Shown in pieces: positions 1-7,930 of a DNA stretch of 29,767 nucleotides. Source of the stretch: Rickettsiales bacterium (GTDB taxonomy: Bacteria; Pseudomonadota; Alphaproteobacteria; Rickettsiales; UBA1997); assembly GCA_028040005.1 (NCBI GenBank), contig JAOFKK010000002.1, positions 1-29,767 on the forward strand. The letters run 5' to 3'. Position numbers and translations under genes: made by a program. The notes beneath the pieces were generated by a model. The model was not told the DNA's origin. It ran no database searches and saw only the letters and a program-made list of their open reading frames with translations. Position 1 is the stretch's first letter; the number at the start of each line of letters is the position of its first letter.

Positions 1-65
1 AAATCATCAAATTTTGCCTAAAAATTATCTAAAAAATCAAACTACTTCAATTATGCAAAGGTCTC
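1..65 (-). repeat. MITE-like element, copy 1 (cut by window edge)
   Basis: Read on the minus strand, this stretch starts with the terminal sequence gagacctttgcataattga. All 65 bases present match the first 65 bases of the copy at 4989-5158. The rest lies outside the window. The element carries no transposase. It sits 6 bp beyond the stop codon of the hybrid kinase gene that ends at 72. Confidence 0.85.
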
Positions 66-71
66 TTAAAT

Positions 72-2771
72 CTAAAAAGCCTTGTCAATTATTTTACGCA
101 TCTCATCCAAACTATTATGAATTTCTTGCTCAATAATATCATCAAAATTTTGATCTTCAGGTAATTTATCTATTTTTATAATATCATATAATTCAATAAG
201 ATAATTATATAATTTGACTGTTCCTATTGATCCAGCAGCTCCTTTTAATTTGTGAATAAGCTGTTTTAATTTTGCGGTGTCAGATTTATGCTCCCTAATA
301 TCATTAATTGCTTTATTACCTTCTGCTTCAAATATATTAATAATTTCCATTGCTTCATTTTTATCAGAAAAAACAGAGAAGAAATCATTTTGTAATATTT
401 GCTGATCTTGCACTGGATGCAATTTATTTTGATCAATTCTATAATCTACCCAAAATTTTGATAATTTAATTAAATCTTTAGGATCTTTACTTTTAGCAAT
501 ATAATCATCTACACCATTATTTAACATTTGAATTACTGAATCCCTCTGAATATCGCCAGAAAGAGCAATAATAGGAACCTTATGATTACTATTATGAGTT
601 TTATTATATATTCTTTCAATTTCTCTCACTTGCTTAGCAGCAATGTCACCATTGACATGCTCCATATGAATGTCAGTTATTATTAACTCATATTTAGTTG
701 GATCCTTTTCCACTAGATCAACAATTTCTTGGCCATCGGTGCATTTTTGAACTTCAGCACCAGCATCAAATAATTTTTTTGTAATTAATGTTAAATTTAC
801 AGCCTGATCATCGGCAATTATAACATTTATATTTTCAAGAATAGTGCTATTAATTATAATTTCTTTATGGTTAATATTTCGATTTGGAATATAATCATTT
901 AAAACCCATTTAGATATATTCCTTGCTATAAAGCGTAATTCTTTTGGTTTGCTATAATAAGCATTACAGCCAGAATTAATAGCCTTATCTATAATTCTCT
1001 GCCCTTCTTTTGCACTATAAGCTAATATTGGTAATTCATCTTTAGATATTTTAAGGCCATTTCTGATTTCCTTTACTAATTCTATGCCATTCATAACAGG
1101 CATTTCAATATCAGTTAAAACTAAGTCAAAATGATTAGGTTCATTATGTCTATTTTTAATTAAATTAATTGCTTTTATTGGATCAGTAACAATTGTAATA
1201 TCTAGATTGGAGCATTTATCATGCAATTCTTTTGCTAAAATTTCAATAGTTAGCCTAACATCATCAACCAATAGGATATTTTTACTATTTTTTTGTTTTA
1301 AGGATTTTTCTATTTGCGATATATATTGCTTTGTTTTTAACTCTTTTTGCCTTTCTTTTTCAAAGTCAGTGATTTTTTTAATAGCTTTGTTATTTTTCTC
1401 TCCAGATAATATTGGCAATAATAAGCTAAATTTTGTATTATATTTTGACTTTACTTCGCAAATAATATCACCACCAAATTTTTGTATTGTTCTTTTACAA
1501 AATTCTAATTCAAGTCCAGTATTGTCTTTTTTATTACAATTAAAATTAATGTCAAATATATTGAAAAGAATTTTTTTATAAAAAATTGAACTATTATCTG
1601 TAAAATTAATTACATTATATCTAGTGATTTTTTTGTCTAATTTAAATTTTTTTATAATGTCTTTTGTAATTTCTTTGTTTTTTTCAAAAGATATATTGAT
1701 AGTTGGATTATTGTGATTTTTAGTATAGAAGATAGAATTTCTTATCAGATTAAAGATAATATATTTAAGAGGGGCATCTAATGCCAAAATAGGAAAATTA
1801 TTATTTGATTTAAAGTTATATAATTCTGTACGATTGATATTTTCTATATCATTTGCTGTCACCAAATTATCTTCATCAAAATTAATATTAATGATATTTT
1901 TATCATGATGATGTTCATAACCATAAATTGACAAAGCATCAATAATAACATTTTGCGCTCCAATATATTTAAAGTCATTTTTATCAATTTTTTGTCCGCT
2001 AATTTCTAATAAATTAACATCAATAATATTGGTAGCAAGTGAGATTATTTTATTGGTATTTCTCTTAAATAAATCAACATCTTCCTTATGATTTAAATTA
2101 TCACTATTTAACTTGATAGCCTCTAACGGGATTTTTAATTCATGAGCAATTGACCCGGCCATCAATTTAAGAATTTCATTTTGCTTTTTTGGATCCTCAA
2201 GCCATGCTTTTTTATTTTTATGAGAAAATAAAATGCCCCCAATAGCAGAAAATGCAAAAACTAGACCATATGATATATAATCAAAATTTTGATCTAATTT
2301 AATTATATTATCACCTGATAAAATATAACAAATATAAGCAAATACCAACCCTATTGTTAGATCAATTGTATAAGTAATCCAATTGGGAACAAAAATAGAA
2401 AGACATATAGGCATAAAAATCATCCACCATAACCAAATATAATGAAAATCATTAAGTAATAAATTATAAGTTATAGATAATGGCAAAGCGATTATTAATG
2501 TTATATGCCAAAAAATAGGAAAGAATATTTGTAATTTAAAATTTTTGTGAAATTGTAAATAGCAATAATAAATTGCCGATATAGCAAATGCCAAAATAGC
2601 TAATGATCTAATGATAATAGACTCCTTAAGACCAAGAAAATTTAAATGATAAAAATAAAATATAATATGAGCTAAAATACCAATAATAACAGCTGGTACA
2701 AGATTATGCTGATTAATTTCAGCAGAATCTCTAAGGTTGTTTTTGAAAAATAGAATTATATTTTGGATCAT
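72..2771 (-). CDS. CqsS-like hybrid sensor histidine kinase (TM-HisKA-HATPase-REC-REC-HPt)
   Basis: This is an 899-residue membrane sensor kinase carrying a complete internal phosphorelay. Residues 25-185 contain about six hydrophobic segments. HisKA follows with the H-box around His210 (AHELKIP). The HATPase domain (about 330-455) has an N-box near Asn341/Asn345 and a G2-like NTGLEL at 417-422, but the first glycine box is degenerate (NFTDNSS). Two receivers follow: REC1 with acidic pair Asp503/504, phospho-acceptor Asp554 and Lys608; REC2 with Asp654/655, Asp700 and Lys760. A C-terminal HPt domain has His840 in HKLKGAAGS. From memory, the N-terminal region resembles CqsS/LqsS receptors for alpha-hydroxyketone autoinducers in membrane spacing and in the FYF, LPL and LLND stretches; the ligand is inference. 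The ATG at 2771 follows a good promoter. No cognate output regulator is adjacent. Confidence 0.88.
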   Translation of the reverse strand: MIQNIILFFKNNLRDSAEINQHNLVPAVIIGILAHIIFYFYHLNFLGLKESIIIRSLAILAFAISAIYYCYLQFHKNFKLQIFFPIFWHITLIIALPLSITYNLLLNDFHYIWLWWMIFMPICLSIFVPNWITYTIDLTIGLVFAYICYILSGDNIIKLDQNFDYISYGLVFAFSAIGGILFSHKNKKAWLEDPKKQNEILKLMAGSIAHELKIPLEAIKLNSDNLNHKEDVDLFKRNTNKIISLATNIIDVNLLEISGQKIDKNDFKYIGAQNVIIDALSIYGYEHHHDKNIININFDEDNLVTANDIENINRTELYNFKSNNNFPILALDAPLKYIIFNLIRNSIFYTKNHNNPTINISFEKNKEITKDIIKKFKLDKKITRYNVINFTDNSSIFYKKILFNIFDINFNCNKKDNTGLELEFCKRTIQKFGGDIICEVKSKYNTKFSLLLPILSGEKNNKAIKKITDFEKERQKELKTKQYISQIEKSLKQKNSKNILLVDDVRLTIEILAKELHDKCSNLDITIVTDPIKAINLIKNRHNEPNHFDLVLTDIEMPVMNGIELVKEIRNGLKISKDELPILAYSAKEGQRIIDKAINSGCNAYYSKPKELRFIARNISKWVLNDYIPNRNINHKEIIINSTILENINVIIADDQAVNLTLITKKLFDAGAEVQKCTDGQEIVDLVEKDPTKYELIITDIHMEHVNGDIAAKQVREIERIYNKTHNSNHKVPIIALSGDIQRDSVIQMLNNGVDDYIAKSKDPKDLIKLSKFWVDYRIDQNKLHPVQDQQILQNDFFSVFSDKNEAMEIINIFEAEGNKAINDIREHKSDTAKLKQLIHKLKGAAGSIGTVKLYNYLIELYDIIKIDKLPEDQNFDDIIEQEIHNSLDEMRKIIDKAF

Positions 2772-2791
2772 ATATTTTCAGTTTTTAAAGA

Positions 2792-2819
2792 ATTATATTT
2801 ATAATAAATTTATTATCAA
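2792..2819 (-). promoter_or_regulatory. Predicted sigma70-type promoter of the hybrid kinase
   Basis: On the minus strand, -35 TTGATA (2814-2819) is followed by a 16 bp spacer and a perfect -10 TATAAT (2792-2797). Transcription would start near 2785, giving a leader of about 14 nt before the ATG at 2771. Chance AT-rich matches are possible, but both boxes and the spacing are good. Confidence 0.55.
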
Positions 2820-2839
2820 TTATAAAATTTAAACCCAAA

Positions 2840-3002
2840 GAGGCCTTTTCAATTAACTTTCTAATGAATCTGCCTTCTTTTCTGCTAATTTTTGTCCAAA
2901 TTCAATGATTTTTAGCCCAATATAAGCATATCGCACTAAAAAGCATCAAATTTTGCCTAAAATTATCTAAAAAATCAAACTACTTCAATATGCAAAAATC
3001 TC
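2840..3002 (-). repeat. MITE-like element, copy 2 (full length, diverged)
   Basis: This is a 163 bp copy between ftsY and the hybrid kinase. Read on the minus strand it begins gagatttttgcatattgaag and ends in the inverted terminal sequence aattgaaaaggcctc. Its interior aligns almost throughout with the copy at 4989-5158, including the shared cattgaatttggacaaaaat block. The right-hand quarter is the most diverged. There is no open reading frame of meaningful length. No clear target-site duplication was found. Confidence 0.85.
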
Positions 3003-3905
3003 CTAAAATAAATTATCTGCAAAATCTTTAGCGTTAAATTCTCTTAAATCTTCTATCTTTTCACCAACTCCAACAGCATATATTGGCTTAGCAAATTTTT
3101 CAGTAATAGCCAATAAAATACCACCCTTAGCAGTACCATCTAATTTTGTAATAATAAGGCCCGTAATATCAATATATTGATCAAAACTATCAATTTGATT
3201 GATGATATTTTGACCATTTCTGGCATCAATAATAAGAATATTCTCATCAGCGTCAAAACCGCTTGCTTTATTGATTATTCTATTAATTTTGGCCAACTCC
3301 TCCATTAAACCTTTTTTATTTTGCAATCTGCCAGCAGTATCAATTAATAAAATATCAAATTCTTCATCTATAGCCTTTTTTACCGACCTAAAAGCAACTG
3401 CCGAAGGATCTTCGCCTATTTTATTAGCCTTTACTATTGGACAATTTGACCTATTTGCCCAAATTTCTAATTGCTCACTGGCTGCAGCCCTAAAAGTATC
3501 GCAAGATGCAATTAAAACTTTTTTGCCTTCATTTTTAAGTGAATGACAAATTTTGCCAATAGTAGTGGTTTTACCAGCGCCATTAACACCATTAAAAACC
3601 ATAATATATGGCTTTTTATCAGATTTAAATTCAAGTTTTTTTTCTACAGGCCTTAATATTAATGATATCTGATCTGATAAAAATTTTTTTATTTCATCAA
3701 AAGTTATATCCTTGTTAAATTTAGATTGAGATAGGGCATTGATAATTTTGGTTGTAAAATTAATACCAATATCAGCTTTTATTAAAATTTCTTCTAATTC
3801 TTCTAATTGTTCATTTTCTAGTTTCTTACTAGAAAAAATACTCTTAAAATTAGATTTTTGAGTGAAAATATCTTCTTTAATCGATTTTTTTGAGAAAATT
3901 CCCAT
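3003..3905 (-). CDS. ftsY: Signal recognition particle receptor FtsY
   Basis: FtsY is the SRP-receptor GTPase that docks the signal recognition particle, with its nascent membrane protein, at the inner membrane. The sequence shows the SRP GTPase NG domain: an N domain rich in Glu/Leu helices, the P-loop GVNGAGKTTTIGK, the DTFRAAASEQL insertion-box region, LIDTAGR and TKLDGTAKGG. The C-terminus DLREFNAKDFADNLF is typical and complete. It lacks the long acidic N-terminal A domain of enterobacterial FtsY, as is usual in Rickettsiales-like genomes. I place the start at the ATG at 3905 (MGIFSKKS, 300 residues). The frame is open to a TTG at 3965, which would add a 20-residue amphipathic leader. 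The TAG stop abuts the repeat at 2840-3002. Confidence 0.95.
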   Translation of the reverse strand: MGIFSKKSIKEDIFTQKSNFKSIFSSKKLENEQLEELEEILIKADIGINFTTKIINALSQSKFNKDITFDEIKKFLSDQISLILRPVEKKLEFKSDKKPYIMVFNGVNGAGKTTTIGKICHSLKNEGKKVLIASCDTFRAAASEQLEIWANRSNCPIVKANKIGEDPSAVAFRSVKKAIDEEFDILLIDTAGRLQNKKGLMEELAKINRIINKASGFDADENILIIDARNGQNIINQIDSFDQYIDITGLIITKLDGTAKGGILLAITEKFAKPIYAVGVGEKIEDLREFNAKDFADNLF

Positions 3906-4227
3906 GCTATTTATAAATATTTTAATTAGAGATTTGATTCTATTGATCAGCGAAATAAAACTCAATTATAAAAAAAATCTTATAATTCTTACATTATATT
4001 TAATATTAAAATTTTTTTACATTCTAGATCTATATATTATATTTTCTATTATATGTTTTTTAATATATTTTACCCCTATTATTAAAAAAAATATTGCTAT
4101 TGATCATTATAATCGATTAAAATTTGCACTAGTTAGATATGAGATTATTCTTATCTATCAATTGTTAGCTTATATATTAATTTTTGTCATTTTTTTAAGT
4201 TTTTTTAAAATTATTTCCCTTGTCTAG
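3904..4227 (+). CDS. Possible small membrane protein upstream of bamD
   Basis: This is a 107-codon frame with two or three long hydrophobic stretches separated by a charged loop (IKKNIAIDHYNRLKF). I do not recognise the family. Support comes from its TAG stop overlapping the TTG start of bamD by 8 nt, as in translational coupling. Against it, AT-rich DNA yields Ile/Leu/Phe/Tyr-rich frames by chance, and its only ATG (3904) lies in the same CATG as the likely ftsY start on the other strand. TTG codons near 3937 and 3946 are alternative starts that avoid this collision. It could be non-coding leader of bamD. Confidence 0.35.
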   Translation: MLFINILIRDLILLISEIKLNYKKNLIILTLYLILKFFYILDLYIIFSIICFLIYFTPIIKKNIAIDHYNRLKFALVRYEIILIYQLLAYILIFVIFLSFFKIISLV

Positions 4228-4936
4228 ATTTATATTCTTAATCATTATTATATTTTTGTCTTCTTGCGCCAATATTGATAAGGAAAAAACTCCAAAAGAA
4301 GAATATCAAAAGGGCTTAAATTCTATTAAAAACAGTAATTTTGTTGAATGTTATAATAAATTTGACGAAATAATCGATGAATTTCCATTTACTATCTGGT
4401 CCAAAGAATCAAAAATATTATCCTCATATTGTTATTACAAGGAAGGGTTATATGATAAAGTAATCTCTTTATCTGAAGATTTTATCAATAATCATATTTC
4501 GGATCAAAATATTATTTATATGCAATATTTGCGAGCATTATCTTATTATAATCAAATGCCCGATATTGCAAGATCTCAACAAGATAGTCAAATTGCACTT
4601 TATGGCTTTAGAGATGTTATAGCACGTAATTCTGACAGTCTCTATGCCAATGATGCTAAAAATAAGATTAAAAAAATTAATGAAAATATCGCTGGATATT
4701 ATATGGAAATAGCCAGATTTTATGAAAAAAAACAAGATTATATTGGCGCTATTAATCAATTAAATTATGTTATTAATAATTATTCTTTTACGGGGCAATA
4801 TCCAGAAAGCCTATATAGAATTTATAGCATTTATTATCATTTAGGTATTATAGATGAAGCCAAAAAAGCCAAAAATATTTTACTAGGATTAAATTTGGAC
4901 AAAGACAGTATATGGCTAAGTGCAATTTTGAAGTAG
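4220..4936 (+). CDS. bamD: Outer membrane assembly lipoprotein BamD
   Basis: BamD is a lipoprotein of the BAM complex, which inserts beta-barrel proteins into the outer membrane. The 238-residue product starts with a lipoprotein signal: a hydrophobic run of Phe, Ile and Leu ending in lipobox LSSC (Cys16). TPR-like helical repeats follow. Family hallmarks are visible: the EYQKGLNS opening, a DSQIALYGFRDVIARNSDS segment, an IAGYYMEIARFYEKKQDY helix, and INQLNYVINNY followed by PESLYRIYSIY. The length matches BamD (about 240). The start is a TTG overlapping the stop of the frame upstream; no ATG gives a signal peptide. It points toward the convergent ald gene. Confidence 0.9.
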   Translation: MSRFIFLIIIIFLSSCANIDKEKTPKEEYQKGLNSIKNSNFVECYNKFDEIIDEFPFTIWSKESKILSSYCYYKEGLYDKVISLSEDFINNHISDQNIIYMQYLRALSYYNQMPDIARSQQDSQIALYGFRDVIARNSDSLYANDAKNKIKKINENIAGYYMEIARFYEKKQDYIGAINQLNYVINNYSFTGQYPESLYRIYSIYYHLGIIDEAKKAKNILLGLNLDKDSIWLSAILK

Positions 4937-4942
4937 ATCTGC

Positions 4943-4970
4943 AAAATTTCAATTGCTAAGGGAATTTTTT
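4943..4970 (+). terminator. Possible weak intrinsic terminator after bamD
   Basis: An 8 bp stem (4943-4950 aaaatttc with 4961-4968 ggaatttt, one G-U pair) encloses a 10 nt loop and runs into TTTTTT. It begins 7 nt after the bamD stop. The stem is AT-rich, so termination may be inefficient. The adjacent inverted-repeat element could add a second hairpin. Confidence 0.35.
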
Positions 4971-4988
4971 AACTTATATCACAATATT

Positions 4989-5158
4989 GAGACCTTTGCA
5001 TAATTGAAGTAGTTTGATTTTTTAGATAATTTTTAGGCAAAATTTGATGATTTTTTAGTGCAATATGCCCATATTGGGCTAAAAAATCATTGAATTTGGA
5101 CAAAAATTAGCAGAAAAGCAAGCTGCTTTAATTAAAAAATCAATTGTGCAAAGATCTC
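4989..5158 (+). repeat. MITE-like element, copy 3 (best full-length copy)
   Basis: This 170 bp element has imperfect inverted ends: left gagacctttgcataattga, right tcaattgtgcaaagatctc (17 of 19 complementary). A central dyad, caatatg-cc-catattg, lies near 5061-5076. It has no coding capacity. The copy lies between the convergent bamD and ald genes and is in the opposite orientation to copies 1 and 2. Its last base supplies the final G of the ald TAG stop codon on the minus strand. GAGAyCTTTGCA-type ends recall some IS5-family elements, but this is from memory. Confidence 0.88.
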
Positions 5159-6246
5159 TATTTATAACCAAGAGCATCACTAACTGCCTTATAAGTTACC
5201 TTACCATTAATAACATTAAGGCCATTCTTTAAATGAATATTATCGCTAATTGCTTTTTTATAACCTTTATTTGCAATTTGTAAAGTAAATGGCAATGTGG
5301 CATTTTCTAAAGCTTCAGTTGAGGTTCTTGCAACTGCGCCAGGCATATTAGTAACGCAATAATGAATAACGCCATCAATATCATAAATAGGATTGCTATG
5401 GCTAGTTGGTTTTGAAGTTTCAAAACAACCGCCCTGATCAATAGAAATATCAACCATTACCGAGCCCTTTAACATTTTTTTAACTAAATCTTTAGTAATT
5501 AATTTTGGAGCTGCAGCGCCAGGTATTAAGACAGCGCCAATTACCAAATCCGAATCAATGACATTTTGCTCAATATTTGCAAAATTAGCATATAAAATAT
5601 TACAATTATTGCCAAAAATATCAGATAAATAGCGAATTCTTTTTAATGATTTATCTAAAATAGTAACTTGCGCTCCCATACCAATTGCAATTTTTGCCGC
5701 GTTAGTTCCGGCAACGCCACCACCAATTATTGTAACTTTTGCCCTTTTAGTTCCAGGAACTCCGCCCAATAAAACACCCCTACCACCGCTTGATTTTTCT
5801 AATGCTTTAGCGCCAGCTTGAATTGATAATTTACCCGCAACCTCACTCATTGGAGCTAAAAGTGGCAAAGACCCATCATCACAACTTACCGTTTCAAAGG
5901 CTATGGCCACAGATTTAGAATTAATTAACATTTGAGTTAATTTTGGTTCCGCCGCCAAATGTAAATAAGAAAAAATAATTTGACCTTTTCTGATCATCTT
6001 ACATTCAGATTCTTGCGGTTCTTTAACCTTTAAAATCATATCAGATTTGCCATAAATTTCAGCCGCATCTTTTGCTATTTTTGCACCCATTTCAAGATAT
6101 TGCTCATTGGTAAAGTCAATTTGACTACCGGCATTATCTTCAATTAATACCTCATGACCAGCATTAATTAGCTCTCTAACGCCAGATGGTGTTGCACCAA
6201 CGCGATATTCGTGATTTTTAATTTCTTTTGGAATTCCTATTAACAT
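5158..6246 (-). CDS. ald: Alanine dehydrogenase
   Basis: Ald catalyses NAD-dependent interconversion of L-alanine with pyruvate and ammonium in the cytoplasm. The 362-residue protein is full length. It opens with MLIGIPKEIKNHEYRVGATP, typical of the family, and carries the substrate-binding lysine region KVKEPQ and the catalytic histidine in SYLHLAAEP. The Rossmann motif IIGGGVAGTNAAKIA is followed by VTILD. The MPGAVARTSTEAL block near residue 300 is also characteristic. It is monocistronic, between a convergent bamD and the upstream rnhB. Its TAG stop is completed by the terminal base of the repeat at 4989-5158, and its leader contains a short repeat and a deleted element copy, so its expression may depend on repeat-derived sequence. 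Confidence 0.95.
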   Translation of the reverse strand: MLIGIPKEIKNHEYRVGATPSGVRELINAGHEVLIEDNAGSQIDFTNEQYLEMGAKIAKDAAEIYGKSDMILKVKEPQESECKMIRKGQIIFSYLHLAAEPKLTQMLINSKSVAIAFETVSCDDGSLPLLAPMSEVAGKLSIQAGAKALEKSSGGRGVLLGGVPGTKRAKVTIIGGGVAGTNAAKIAIGMGAQVTILDKSLKRIRYLSDIFGNNCNILYANFANIEQNVIDSDLVIGAVLIPGAAAPKLITKDLVKKMLKGSVMVDISIDQGGCFETSKPTSHSNPIYDIDGVIHYCVTNMPGAVARTSTEALENATLPFTLQIANKGYKKAISDNIHLKNGLNVINGKVTYKAVSDALGYK

Positions 6247-6268
6247 ATTTTAAAATGAATTTTGGTAT
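6246..6268 (-). repeat. Short repeat shared with the msbA leader
   Basis: This 23 bp stretch matches 23349-23371 at 22 of 23 positions (single mismatch at the ninth base). The core 13-mer ATACCAAAATTCA (minus strand) ends 10 bp from the ald ATG. Its meaning is unknown: it could be an element end, a regulator site or a promoter part. Confidence 0.6.
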
Positions 6269-6273
6269 TGTAA

Positions 6274-6332
6274 GAGCTTTGTACAATTAATTTTCTAAAA
6301 AATTAAACTACTTACAATCGTACAAAAATCTT
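6274..6332 (-). repeat. MITE-like element, internally deleted derivative
   Basis: This 59 bp sequence keeps only the two ends of the element family. Minus-strand reading gives agatttttgtacgattg, then aagtagtttaattttttaga (compare aagtagtttgattttttaga in the full copies), then the opposite terminus aattgtacaaagctc. The ends form a near-perfect inverted repeat. It lies between rnhB and ald. Confidence 0.65.
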
Positions 6333-6362
6333 ATTATTTCTAAATATTTTGAATTGATTTAT

Positions 6363-6935
6363 TTAATTTACAATATTTTTTACAAAGCTTTTTCTATGAT
6401 ATTTACAGATGCCGATTTTTTGTATTTGTTCTCGATGAAATTTAGTGCCATAGCCCATGTTTTTATGCCAATCATATTGGTTAAATTCTTTAGATAATTT
6501 TATCATTAAATCATCACGAAACTCTTTGGCAATTATGGATGCGGCCATAATTTGGGCATTTTTTTGATCTCCCTTAATTATCGCTTCTCTTCCGATATTT
6601 TTATCAATATCTAAATCTGGTATAAAATTACCATCTATTAAAATTTTAGAAAAATTATCAGGATTATTCTTAATAAGATTTTCTATAGAATTTTTCATAG
6701 CTAATTTTGTAGCATTTAAAATATTAATTTGATCAATTTGATCTTGCCATATTGTGCAAATCTCATATTTAACCTTGCCATTAATTTGCTGTAAAATCGC
6801 CTGCCTTTTTTTAGAACTTAATTTTTTGGAATCATCAAGAATATTAAATTCAAATTTTTCCGTAAAAAATGCCGCACAAGCAACTACTGGCCCTGCTAAC
6901 GGCCCCCTTCCTACCTCATCTACCCCTATAATCAT
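6363..6935 (-). CDS. rnhB: Ribonuclease HII
   Basis: RNase HII cuts RNA in RNA/DNA hybrids and removes misincorporated ribonucleotides. The 190-residue protein starts with the diagnostic GVDEVGRGPLAGPVVA, giving catalytic Asp6 and Glu7. A third acidic residue is in KILIDGN near residue 100, and a fourth is probably in the helix IMAASIIAKEFRDD. The C-terminal MGYGTKFHREQI is also typical. The length is normal. The start ATG lies one base downstream of the rluD stop, so the two are probably co-transcribed at the distal end of the polysaccharide gene train. Confidence 0.95.
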   Translation of the reverse strand: MIIGVDEVGRGPLAGPVVACAAFFTEKFEFNILDDSKKLSSKKRQAILQQINGKVKYEICTIWQDQIDQINILNATKLAMKNSIENLIKNNPDNFSKILIDGNFIPDLDIDKNIGREAIIKGDQKNAQIMAASIIAKEFRDDLMIKLSKEFNQYDWHKNMGYGTKFHREQIQKIGICKYHRKSFVKNIVN

Positions 6936-6936
6936 A

Positions 6937-7923
6937 TCATGAATTTGTGACTGAGTTAATATTCAATAACATTTCTTCCAATTCACTCATATCTTTGGGC
7001 AATTCTATTTGAAATTCCATTTTTTTACCACTTCTTGGATGTTCAAAAGCAATCTTATAAGAATGCAAAGCCTGTCTTGCAAAATTAGAAATAAATTTCT
7101 GTAAATCACTAGAAATAGCACTAATAATTCTATTTTTATTACCATAATCATAATCACCCATTAAAGAATGACCAATTGCAGTCATATGAACCCTAATTTG
7201 ATGTGTACGGCCAGTTTCTAACTTACATTCTACCAAACTAGCAATATTATTATAATTTTTGATAATCTTGTAATTAGTCACAGCTTTTTTACCGCCCTTT
7301 TGTACAGCGCACATGCGCAAACGATGTTTTTTACTGCGATCAATATTTTTATCAATCTTGCCAAAATTTGGCGTTGGCACCCCAAAACAAAATGCTAAAT
7401 ATTTTCTTTCCACCTCTCTATTGGCAATTGCCTCGGATAATTTTTGATGAGCAAAATCATTTTTAGCAACAAGCATTAAGCCAGAAGTGTTTTTATCTAA
7501 ACGATGAACAATACCAGGCCGAAACTGCCCCCCTATTTGCGAAAGATTATTTTGATAAAAATAAAGTAAAGCATTCACCAAAGTATGATCCTTATTACCA
7601 GCACCTGGATGAGTTGTTAGACCGGCAGGCTTATTAACCACCACCAAATCATCATCTTCAAACACTATTTCAATAGGAATATTCTTTGGCTCTAAATGAC
7701 TTGGCTCTGGATCGGGAATTGTCACAAAAAACTCATCACCCTCCTGCACTTTTTTATTAATTTGAGTAATTGGCTGTTTATTTTGATCTAAAACATTGCC
7801 ATTTTTAATCAAGGATTGTATCTTTGAACGGGTAAGCTCTGGGTAGTTAGGTTGTAGATGTGAGGTTAGGAATTTATCTAGGCGAGTGCCGGTGGTGCTA
7901 TCTATAGCTTTAATATTAATCAT
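6937..7923 (-). CDS. rluD: Ribosomal large-subunit pseudouridine synthase, RluD type
   Basis: This enzyme isomerises uridines to pseudouridine in 23S rRNA (helix 69 for RluD). An S4 RNA-binding domain at about residues 14-65 (RLDKFLTSHL, then LTRSKIQSLIKNGNV) is followed by the RluA/RluD catalytic core. That core contains VVNKPAGLTTHPG, the active-site motif GIVHRLDKNTSGLM with catalytic Asp143, and ETGRTHQIRVHM. At 328 residues it is full length. RluC is a possible alternative, but the HPGAGN segment and S4 arrangement favour RluD. Eight bases separate it from the aminotransferase gene upstream, so it is part of the long minus-strand train. Confidence 0.9.
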   Translation of the reverse strand: MINIKAIDSTTGTRLDKFLTSHLQPNYPELTRSKIQSLIKNGNVLDQNKQPITQINKKVQEGDEFFVTIPDPEPSHLEPKNIPIEIVFEDDDLVVVNKPAGLTTHPGAGNKDHTLVNALLYFYQNNLSQIGGQFRPGIVHRLDKNTSGLMLVAKNDFAHQKLSEAIANREVERKYLAFCFGVPTPNFGKIDKNIDRSKKHRLRMCAVQKGGKKAVTNYKIIKNYNNIASLVECKLETGRTHQIRVHMTAIGHSLMGDYDYGNKNRIISAISSDLQKFISNFARQALHSYKIAFEHPRSGKKMEFQIELPKDMSELEEMLLNINSVTNS

Positions 7924-7930
7924 TCTACCT

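Noticed and set aside
1207..1581. Plus-strand open frame of 124 codons inside the hybrid kinase gene.
   Set aside because: It lies antisense to well-conserved receiver and HATPase sequence and has the Phe/Leu/Ser-rich composition expected of an antisense shadow.
2840..5158. The repeats as Rickettsia palindromic elements.
   Set aside because: Those typically insert in frame inside genes and are translated. Here all copies are intergenic and the flanking proteins have normal C-termini.
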